Assembly: GCA_003254885.1 (NCBI GenBank)
Contig: QANT01005164.1
Span: 1-29,264, forward strand
Length of the DNA stretch: 29,264 nucleotides
DNA from: Purshia tridentata
Lineage: Eukaryota; Streptophyta; Magnoliopsida; Rosales; Rosaceae
Reading direction: 5' to 3'
Part shown: positions 22,601 through 29,264 of the stretch, in pieces
Layout: the number at the start of each line of letters is the position of its first letter
Position numbering within the stretch: the first letter of the stretch is position 1
Program-made: the position numbers and the translations under genes
Notes under the pieces: generated by a model
Database searches by the model: none
The model's input: the letters and a program-made list of their open reading frames with translations, nothing else
Told to the model about the DNA's origin: nothing

Positions 22601-23321
22601 AGATCTACTAGTTACGTAACTTAATAATTAACACATTACTTGCTACATAATATAATTTACTAATGTGTTCTAAAAATGTGGCCTTATTGCAAGTGCACAC
22701 TCATAAGCCTTATTTGTGTCTGTTAACTTCACACACAATAACTTTTCGTATATATAGGTCTTTCCAATAGGTTCACCTCTTGTACCGGATGTTTCAAGGG
22801 CAATTCTGAGGTTGAGTGAAGGAGATGAGATGAAGGAAATTGAGAACAAATGGTTTACAAAAAAAACCAGTTGTTCAGACACCAAACCAACTGTCTCTGA
22901 TTCCAGGAATCTTGACCTTAGGAGCTTTTTCGGGCTCTTCCTCATTGCCGGGGTTGCTTCATCATTGGCTCTCATCATATTTGCAGCCTCCTTCTTTTAT
23001 GAGCATAGACACATCTTCATGACAAAAGGTGCCTCTGTTTGGAGAAGAATTCAGGTAATGTTTAGAGTGTTTGACCAAAAAGACCTCAGCTCCCATACTT
23101 TTAGAAAGCAAGAACGGGGTCTTCTCGAGGTCTCACCAAGCAGCAGCAGCCACGGGGGAAGCCCAAAAGTCCATTCAAACCGCACAGATCCAGGCCAACC
23201 TTTTGTTGGGGAACAAGGAACGACTGTAGATCCAGAATCTCCAGCAGGTGTAGTCCCTGCAGCTAATGAACTTAATCAAGAAATACCATCAACTCCTCAA
23301 GGAGCTCAAGAAATTAATTAA
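19632..23321 (+). CDS. GLR2: Glutamate receptor-like channel, clade 2 type (GLR2-like), intact copy
   Basis: Five exons: 19632-19908, 20068-21407, 21493-21805, 22110-22516 and 22758-23321, all GT-AG with consistent phase, giving 966 residues. The domain order is that of plant GLRs. A signal peptide covers about 1-27. An amino-terminal periplasmic-binding-like domain covers about 35-410 (PVNVGVVLDDLDSPTGK near its start). Ligand-binding segment S1 starts near 464 (KRLRVGVPV) and holds an Arg at about 554 (RLNRS) that aligns with the carboxylate-binding Arg. M1 is about 592-612, the pore loop about 629-643 (GTSFWYSFSTMVFAH), and M3 is about 653-672 followed by SYTASLSSLLTVQQL. S2 and M4 (836-859) follow, with a Ser/Pro-rich cytosolic tail. 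GLRs are tetrameric amino-acid-gated cation channels used in calcium and wound signalling. The GLR2.7-2.9 type is my best guess within the clade. Confidence 0.93.
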
Positions 23322-24831
23322 TACATATTAATTTTCACAAGTTTTTTTTGTTAATGAGAGTAATCCAGGATTTTAGATTTCTCAACTCCTGAATAATGGC
23401 TTTGTACATAAGCTATGTTGGATTTTTGGTGCCTAGCTTGTATATATAATTCTCCTACAAACAATAAATTTCTGATGTATTATAATTAATATATAATCTG
23501 GATGCGTGCATGTATGCTATTTTCATCAAGCCAAATTCTGTAATATGATATATTGATGATTGAACTTTGAAAATTGAGGCTGGGGGTGATTAGATTTAGA
23601 TCAGATTTTGGTTAAAAAAATTGGTTGATCTTGCCCTCTGCTTCCAAAACCATTGTCCCCATGTCTAATTGGATTGGATATTTGTCAGGTTAATTTTATT
23701 GGCTGATTTTTTTAATAATATATATATTTTTAACTTATTAATTTATAAGTAAATGTGGTACTGTTGCATTGACTTGACTTCAATCATGCTTGAATTCCTC
23801 TTCAAATACTGTGGAGTGCACTTGAATGCTTCCTCCTCGACAGCCTACATAGTCCAAAGTTGTTGCTTGCTTTCCAAGTATTATAATTCCCTTTCAATTT
23901 TTTCATATATTTTTTATACTCAAATCCAGATGTTGAATATTTTGGGTGCTATAAAAGTGACGTTTGACAATCACGGAAATAACTTGGAAGCTCACCATGA
24001 ATAAATTAATTCGAGTCAGCCCCTTCTCTGAAGAAGAGTGTAGGGCATCCTTTGTAACAATCAGTACCTGACATACTTCCAAATATAACAGTTGACATAG
24101 CGGTTGGAATACCAGCTTAATTAATTAATTAGTTAATTAATATATTTCTGTACCAATTTTCTTTTGGTCCATCTTCTTATATATTTTCATGCTGCCACTT
24201 TCAATTTGGCATGTGTATGCTAATTTCTTGTGAGTTGTGACCTTAAACTATTAAGGAATTTACATTATTTGATCATCATATGATCGTAAATTTTTTGAAA
24301 AAATCTAAATATTAGAAAATTTGAGTAATGGTTGGCTCAAGTGGTGACGGATGGTAGGATAACAAGTTAGAATTCATTCCTTTAAAGTAACCAAATCAGA
24401 AGACTAAGCAATTTATTATCAGGGCACCAATTGCTAAACCTTGCTGACTAGTTGGCTAATAGTTTTCGAGACCCAATAAATGCTTATTAGTTTTTCTAGA
24501 AGCTTGTGGGGATTAAAAAGAATAAAATAGACGTGATTATTATAGTGTGTCGGCTTCACTCTTATATATCCTTGAAGTATGTAATACACAAAAACAACTT
24601 TGCCTTGCTATATGTAGTTAGCATTTTAAAATCACGTTTACTTTGATTTGGTCAAGGTAAACGAACTAATACTTACAGTGGCCTCCTTTTTTAATATCTT
24701 CACAAATGATATCTTTGAGCTAGCTACTCCGACACATTATGAAGTAAGAACTTTAATTAATCCTGTATTTTATACCAACTGAATTAAATACATGATTAAT
24801 TAATTTTTGGTGAGCCAAGCATCCATCCCTA
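23322..24831. other. Intergenic region between the two GLR genes
   Basis: A likely polyadenylation signal (AATAAA) lies at 23463-23468 in the 3' UTR of the first GLR. From 23770 onward the sequence shares blocks with the first GLR promoter. Between the shared blocks at 23806 and 24639 there are about 560 bp more than in the first copy, including a SINE-like fragment near 24330. An 83-codon frame at 23753-24004 overlaps the duplicated block and is not supported as a gene. Confidence 0.5.
24330..24380 (+). repeat. Possible degenerate tRNA-derived SINE fragment
   Basis: TGGCTCAAGTGG at 24333-24344 resembles an A box of the tRNA promoter. About 22 bp after it, GTTAGAATTCATTCC (24366-24380) resembles a decayed B box (GTTCGAATCC). 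The spacing fits a tRNA-derived SINE head. No full cloverleaf, tail or flanking duplication was recognised. Confidence 0.3.
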
Positions 24832-24838
24832 TATAAAA
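24832..24838 (+). promoter_or_regulatory. TATA box of the second GLR gene
   Basis: TATAAAA, 49 bp before the start codon, in the same relation to the gene as in the first copy. Confidence 0.6.
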
Positions 24839-24880
24839 AGCTTCCCAAAGAATAACATTATCAAAGTTTGCAAATCAAAG

Positions 24881-25778
24881 ATGCAATTAAACACGAGGAA
24901 GAGGTTCTTCTTCCTTGTTTCTTTAGTTAGTTTGTCCTTGGCCATGGAACAAGAGAACAATACAAGTAGTAGTATCCCAGTGAATGTGGGTGTGGTTCTT
25001 GATGACCTTCATTCAAAAACTGGGAAACTTTGGTTGAGCTGCATCAACATGGCCATCTCTGACTTTTATACCTCTCACACTTCCACTAACACTACTAGGC
25101 TGGTTTTGAACATTAGGGACTCTAGATCAGATGTTGTCGACGCAGCTGCTGCAGGTCTCTCTCAATCTCTTTCTTCTTAGTTTGGGTTTAATTTAAAGTC
25201 GTGTCATTCTATCTCTCTATATATATCTATAGCTTTTCATGGGACTTGTAATTGTACCTTTACCTTTTTAATTTCTGTTTCTCTTTTGTTAAAATACATG
25301 CATGTACAGCCTTGGACCTGATAAATAATGTTGAAGTGCAAGCAATCTTAGGACCAAAATCATCAATGCAAGCCAACTTTGTAATTGAACTTGGAGAGAA
25401 AGCCAAGGTGCCCATAATCTCATTTTCAGCAACAAGCCCTTCCCTCACTTCCCTTCGAAGGTCATATTTTTTCCGAGCAGCACAAAATGATTCTTGTCAA
25501 GTCCAAGCAATAAGTGCTGTTGTCAAGGCATTTGGATGGAGAGAAGCTGTGCCCATATACGTAGACAACGAGTTTGGGGAGGGGATACTACCATCCTTGG
25601 CCGATGCCTTGCAAGAAGTTCAAGCTCGTATCCCTTACCGAAGTGCCATATCTCCAACAGCCACTGATGAGCAACTTGATGCAGAGCTATACAAGTTAAA
25701 GACAATGCAAACCAGAGTCTTCATTGTGCACATGTCTCCCTCTCTTGGCTCTCGGTTTTTTGCCAAGGCACAAAAGTT
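24881..25778 (+). pseudogene. Second GLR gene (5' part), interrupted in exon 2 by a copia insertion
   Basis: Exon 1 24881-25154 and exon 2 from 25310; the intron has GTCTCT at its start and ACAG at its end, as in the first copy. Signal peptide and N-terminal ligand-binding-like domain are highly similar to the first GLR gene (for example PVNVGVVLDDLHSKTGK and SDFYTSHTST), with no stop or frameshift before the break. Similarity ends inside the codon after AQK, where a retrotransposon LTR begins. Reading on into the LTR adds 11 codons and stops at 25813-25815, so a transcript could encode about 259 residues: signal peptide plus roughly half of the N-terminal domain, with no channel part. The remaining exons, if retained, lie beyond the window. 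Confidence 0.9.
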
Positions 25779-26499
25779 TGTTGGGATAAGTCCAGTCCAT
25801 ACGGGAGATTTCTAGAAGGATCTAATCCATGTGACTTAATTGAAGATCTAGAATGATCTCTAATTCATGATGGATGGCTTGGTTCTAGAGAATTCTTGAT
25901 GGTAGCCAAATGTTGAATATTGGTGCAAGCTAGAAACTTGTGGAAATATCTAGAGACTAATCAATTCTCCTAGTTATCCAAGAGTTGGTGGACTTTTCTC
26001 CAAGTTGCTAGAAGGATCCATCCATGGCTATAAAAGGAGGATGAGGCTTGGCATTTAACATCAAGCAATTGAAGCAATCAAGCTAATTGCATTCCGACTA
26101 CCACTCAAAGTGAGGAGTGAGAGTATAGAGAAAGAGAGAGTGTGAGAGAAGTGAAGTATTTCTTTTGGTGTTTCCTTCAAGGTGTTCATAGCTTGAAGAA
26201 GTGGTGATTCCTCTTGTACTCTCTAGGTGTTCATCAAGTCTTGTTCTTAGACTTGGTAAGATCTTTCCGCTGTACCCATTATTTGATATAGTGGAGTTAT
26301 TCTAATATCGCTGCCCGTGGACGTAGGCACACTGCCGAACCACGTTAAATCCTTGGTGTCCTTATTTACTTTTTTTCTCTTGCCTATTTCTTTATTGGTT
26401 TGAGTTTGTGTTTTTTCCCATTCTATCTAATCGATCCTAACAAGTGCTTTGATACCACTTGTTAGGATCGATTAGATAGAAATCTAATCGATCCTAACA
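25779..26499 (+). mobile_element. 5' LTR of a Ty1/copia retrotransposon
   Basis: It begins TGTTGGGATAAG directly after GLR coding sequence and ends CCTAACA, giving short imperfect inverted termini with TG...CA. The five bases before it (aagtt, 25774-25778) would be the target-site duplication; the other copy is off the window. A TATA box (TATAAAAG) is at 26029-26036, consistent with a U3 promoter. If the first CCTAACA (26436-26442) is the ancestral end, the LTR is about 664 bp; otherwise 721 bp. The end region is rearranged (see findings). Confidence 0.8.
26029..26036 (+). promoter_or_regulatory. TATA box of the LTR promoter
   Basis: TATAAAAG about 250 bp into the LTR. It would start transcription in the same direction as the GLR gene and could drive a chimeric downstream transcript. 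Confidence 0.6.
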
Positions 26500-26512
26500 A
26501 GTGGTATCAAAG
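26421..26512. repeat. Two overlapping perfect hairpins at the LTR/PBS junction
   Basis: Hairpin 1 has 26-bp arms at 26421-26446 and 26456-26481 with a 9-nt loop. Hairpin 2 has 30-bp arms at 26447-26476 and 26483-26512 with a 6-nt loop (tagaaa). Together they mean the LTR end occurs three times in alternating orientation: forward, inverted together with part of the PBS, then forward with the intact PBS. Confidence 0.9.
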
Positions 26513-26514
26513 CC
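26502..26514 (+). other. Primer binding site of the retrotransposon
   Basis: tggtatcaaagcc begins two bases after the LTR end. It matches the usual plant copia PBS (TGGTATCAGAGCC, complementary to initiator tRNA-Met) with one difference at the ninth base. Confidence 0.8.
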
Positions 26515-26525
26515 AGGTTTTAAGA

Positions 26526-27386
26526 ATGGATGAGTCAAATACCATGTTCAAACTCAACCAATCAAATTGGGTGATGTGGAAGACAAGAATGGAGGACATT
26601 CTGTATTGCAAGGATTTGCACGAGCCAATTGAAGGTGTTGCAGCGAAGCCAGATAATATGTCCGATGCAGATTGGAGGAAGCTGAATAAGAAAGCAATTG
26701 GCACAATCCGACAGTGGGTGGATCATAGCGTGTTTCACCATGTATCCAACGAGACCGATGCCAAAGCCTTGTGGTCAAAGTTGGAGTCCTTGTTCGAGAA
26801 AAAGACTGCAGCCAAGAAAGCATTCCTGATCAAGGAGCTTGTCAACATGAAGTTCAATGAAGGTGTTAGTGTAGCAGTACACCTGAACAACTTCCAGAAT
26901 ATTATCAACCAGCTGACTACTATGGGCATGAGTATTGACGACGAGCTGCAAGCACTAATGCTACTTGGATCATTGCCAGATAGCTGGGAGACATTCGTAG
27001 TAACCGTAAGTAACTCTGCTCCTAATGGTGTTTTGTCTATGGATAATGTTAAAGACAACATGTTTAATGAAGAGACAAGGAGAAAGACTTCAAACACCGA
27101 AAATAGTCAAGTTTTTGTCATGGAGAATAGAGGGAGGAGCAAGAGCAGAGATCCAAGAGGCCGAAATAAGAGCCCAAGCCGATCCAAGACAAGGTTCAGA
27201 GGTACCTGTCACCACTGTGGCAAAGAAGGCCATATGAAGAAGAACTGTAGAGTGTGGATAAGAGAACAAAAAGAAGGCATGAAGAACAAATCTCAGAAGA
27301 AAGATGACAACAACAACACTACTGCCACCTTGACTAACAATAAGGTGGAGATCCTTTCTCTTGGAGAAGAGTGCCTGAAACAATGA
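26526..27386 (+). CDS. gag: Copia gag polyprotein (UBN2-type capsid plus zinc knuckle)
   Basis: 286 residues, starting at an ATG 12 bp after the PBS. The first half (about 1-190) is a helical UBN2-type gag domain (FKLNQSNWVMWKTRMEDIL at the start, later LKS/LES-type leucine pattern and LLGSLPDSWETF). A basic Arg/Ser/Lys-rich linker follows, then one CCHC zinc knuckle at 228-241 (CHHCGKEGHMKKNC; C228, C231, H236, C241). The frame ends with TGA at 27384-27386 inside a 43-bp tandem duplication, so the normal fusion to pol is lost in this copy. In intact relatives gag and pol form one frame. Confidence 0.92.
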   Translation: MDESNTMFKLNQSNWVMWKTRMEDILYCKDLHEPIEGVAAKPDNMSDADWRKLNKKAIGTIRQWVDHSVFHHVSNETDAKALWSKLESLFEKKTAAKKAFLIKELVNMKFNEGVSVAVHLNNFQNIINQLTTMGMSIDDELQALMLLGSLPDSWETFVVTVSNSAPNGVLSMDNVKDNMFNEETRRKTSNTENSQVFVMENRGRSKSRDPRGRNKSPSRSKTRFRGTCHHCGKEGHMKKNCRVWIREQKEGMKNKSQKKDDNNNTTATLTNNKVEILSLGEECLKQ

Positions 27387-27427
27387 GGTGGAGATCCTTT
27401 CTCTTGGAGAAGAATACCTGCATGTGG
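27343..27427. repeat. 43-bp tandem duplication at the gag-pol junction
   Basis: Copy 1 starts at 27343 and copy 2 at 27386 (aggtggagatcctttctctt at both). They agree at 33 of the first 35 positions and then diverge. The period is not a multiple of three, and the gag stop lies at the end of copy 1. Confidence 0.9.
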
Positions 27428-28671
27428 ATGATCAAGGAGTTGAGTGGATCATCGATACTGGTGCGTCTTACCATGCTACTTCTCATCTAGAGTTCTTCAC
27501 TAATTACAGAAAAGGTGACTTTGGTACAGTAAAGATGGGCAACACCAGTTACTCCAAGATTTTGGGAATTGGTGACATCATTTTTCAGACAAATCTCGGC
27601 TACAAGTTAATGTTGAAAGATGTAAGGCACGTTGCTGATCTACGCCTCAACTTAGTGTCTGGAATCGCTCTTGATCGCCAAGGTTTTGAGAGTCACTTTG
27701 CAAATGGCAAGTGGAAGCTCACAAAGGGGTCGATGGTGATTGCTAGAGGAAAGGCTTGCTGCTCACTCTACAAGACATGTGGAAAAATCATCAAGAATGA
27801 GTTAAATGTCGTGGATGATTCTTCTCCAGATCTATGGCATAAGAGGCTAGGCCACATCAGTGAGAAAGGCCTACACGTTCTGGCAAAGAAGTCACTCATT
27901 CCCTTTGCCAAAGGTATGCCATTAAACTCTTGTGATTATTGTTTATATGGAAAGCATCATAAAGTAAGTTTTTCTAGATCCTCCACAAAGAAAGAAAATT
28001 TGTTTGATCTTGTACATTCCGATGTATGTGGTCCAATGGAGGTGGAATCATTGGGTGGTAATAAATACTTTGTTTCTTATATTGATGACGCTTCACGCAA
28101 AGTTTGGGTATATTTGATGAAGTCAAAAGATCAGGTATTTCAAACTTTTCAGCAGTTTCATACCATGGTGGAAAGAGAGACAGGGAGATCTCTTAAGTGT
28201 CTCCGTAGTGACAATGGCGGAGAGTATACTTCTCATCAGTTTAGAGATTACTGTCTGAAGTATGGTATAAGGCATGAGAAGACGGTTCCTGGCACTCCAC
28301 AACACAATGGTGTGGCAGAAAGGTATAACCGCACTATCATGGAGAGGGTCAGATGTATGCTGAGGACTGCTAAATTACCCAAACACTTCTGGGCTGAAGC
28401 TGTGAGGACCGCCTGCTATCTAATCAACAGATCTCCATCAGTACCGTTGGGTCTTGAAGTTCCAGAGAGAGCTTGGACATGCAAAGATGTATCCTACTCT
28501 CATCTGAAGGTGTTTGGTTGCAAAGCCTTTGCACACGTGCCCAAAGAACAGAGAACAAAGCTGGACGACAAGACAATTCCTTGCATCTTCCTTGGTTATG
28601 GAAATGAGGAATTTGGCTATCGGCTGTGGGATCCGAAGCAGAAGAAATTTATAAGAAGTAGAAATCAATAG
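27388..28671 (+). pseudogene. pol: Copia pol, 5' part: protease, GAG-pre-integrase and integrase
   Basis: An open frame of 427 codons without its own ATG (first codon GTG), one base out of phase with gag. The aspartic protease motif DTGAS starts at residue 23. A GAG-pre-integrase zinc region follows (LWHKRLGH and CDYCLYGK). The integrase core has D212 (HSDVCGPM), D275 (RSDNGGEY) and E311 (GVAERYN), giving the DD35E spacing, so the catalytic triad is intact. After KVFGCKAFAHVP and FLGYGNEEFGYRLWDP the frame ends at TAG (28669-28671), where related elements continue toward reverse transcriptase. It is therefore the middle piece of a broken polyprotein. The domain assignments are firm; absence of function is inferred from the frame breaks. 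Confidence 0.9.
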
Positions 28672-28689
28672 AAGGTACTTCTACTCTGA

Positions 28690-29264
28690 AAACTAAGTGA
28701 TAAGCAAGAACCAAGACGGCCAGTCAGAAGCATTGATGCATCACAACAAGCTACAACAAATGAAGTTGAACAAGCAGAAGTTGAAGAGATACCTGGAGAG
28801 AAAGATGAGGAGACGCCTCCAGATATTACTAATCAGGGGGAGCACAATCAGGAGGAGCCTGATCAGGGGGAGCCTGAACAAAGAGAACCGCCAGCTCAAC
28901 AAGAAAATCCAAGAGTACCTGAACCTAGAAGATCCACTAGAGAACGTAAGACATCTACCAAGTATCCTTCATCAGAGTATATTTTGCTGACCAGCGATGG
29001 AGAACCTGAGACCTTTGAGGAAGCCAAGTCTCATAAAGACAGTGATAAATGGATGAAGGCTATGGAGTCTGAGATGAACTCTCTACTGAAAAATGGCACT
29101 TATGAGTTGGTAGAGCTTCCAAAAGGCAGAAAAACACTCAAGAACAAGTGGGTGTACAAGCTAAAAAGAGATGCGAATGAAAAGCTAACAAAGTACAAGG
29201 CTCGCCTGGTGGTCAAAGGATTTGGGCAAAAGAAAGGTATTGACTTTGATGAGATATTCTCTCC
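28690..29264 (+). pseudogene. pol: Copia pol, 3' part: linker and N-terminal reverse transcriptase, cut by the window edge
   Basis: It is in the same reading frame as the integrase segment, after stops at 28669-28671 and 28687-28689. First comes an acidic Glu/Gln/Pro-rich linker with small repeats (NQGEHNQEEPDQGEPEQ). Next is RRSTRERK, and then the RVT_2 start: LPKGRKTLKNKWVYKLKR, KARLVVKGFGQKKGIDFDE and F-S-P at the edge. The frame is open to base 29264. The YVDD catalytic site and RNase H would lie beyond the window. Confidence 0.88.

Larger units (their letters stand above)
25779..29264 (+). mobile_element. Ty1/copia LTR retrotransposon, Tork/Tnt1-like, truncated by the window edge
   Basis: The order LTR, PBS, gag, protease, integrase, reverse transcriptase defines copia rather than gypsy. 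The gag (UBN2-type with one CCHC knuckle) and pol resemble the Tnt1/Tork lineage. It lies in the same orientation as the GLR gene it splits. Frame breaks in gag-pol suggest it cannot supply its own proteins. RNase H and the 3' LTR are outside the window. Confidence 0.9.

Noticed and set aside
26447..26482. Inverted PBS read as the start of a second, nested element in opposite orientation
   Set aside because: Only about 35 bp around the LTR/PBS junction is inverted; no opposite-strand gag or further LTR sequence follows.
27384..27390. Programmed frameshift or stop readthrough between gag and pol
   Set aside because: The out-of-frame state is fully explained by a 43-bp tandem duplication, and the lineage normally uses a single frame.

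Overview
This is plant nuclear DNA: AT-rich intergenic sequence, GT-AG introns, and eudicot gene families. The gene set and sequence style suggest a rosid, possibly Rosaceae, but that placement is an impression. No gene looks prokaryotic or organellar, and I found no tRNA, rRNA or CRISPR.

Layout, left to right. 1-1500 is repeat-like sequence with GAAATTT-rich clusters around a pyrimidine-rich, GC-richer island. A two-exon CONSTANS-like gene (two B-boxes plus CCT) lies on the minus strand at 1503-2639, with a G-box and two TCP-type palindromes upstream. A GLUTAMINE DUMPER gene (one membrane span, VIMAG motif) is on the minus strand at 4709-5293 with a clear TATA box. About 6 kb of AT-rich sequence without a convincing gene follows, holding small tandem repeats and one foldback element. 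A ten-exon atypical short-chain dehydrogenase, probably mitochondrial, spans 11486-15162 (+) behind a cluster of Site II elements. A six-exon TAF10 gene spans 15857-17885 (+). The right third holds two tandemly duplicated clade-2-type glutamate receptor-like (GLR) genes. The first (19632-23321, five exons) is intact. The second (from 24881) is interrupted in exon 2 at about 25779 by a Ty1/copia retrotransposon, which runs off the right edge.

The retrotransposon has a 5' LTR, a tRNA-iMet-type primer binding site, gag with a CCHC knuckle, protease, a DD35E integrase and the start of reverse transcriptase. It looks non-autonomous as assembled: a 43-bp tandem duplication breaks the gag-pol frame, two in-frame stops lie between integrase and reverse transcriptase, and the LTR/PBS junction is present three times in alternating orientation.

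The genes do not form a pathway. They are ordinary neighbours: light/circadian regulation, amino-acid export, mitochondrial redox, basal transcription, and ligand-gated channels. The most informative material is structural: the GLR duplication with a divergent promoter, the interrupted copy with a predicted truncated product, the rearranged LTR/PBS junction, and a tiny retroposition-like insertion upstream of TAF10. I found no convincing new multi-gene system.
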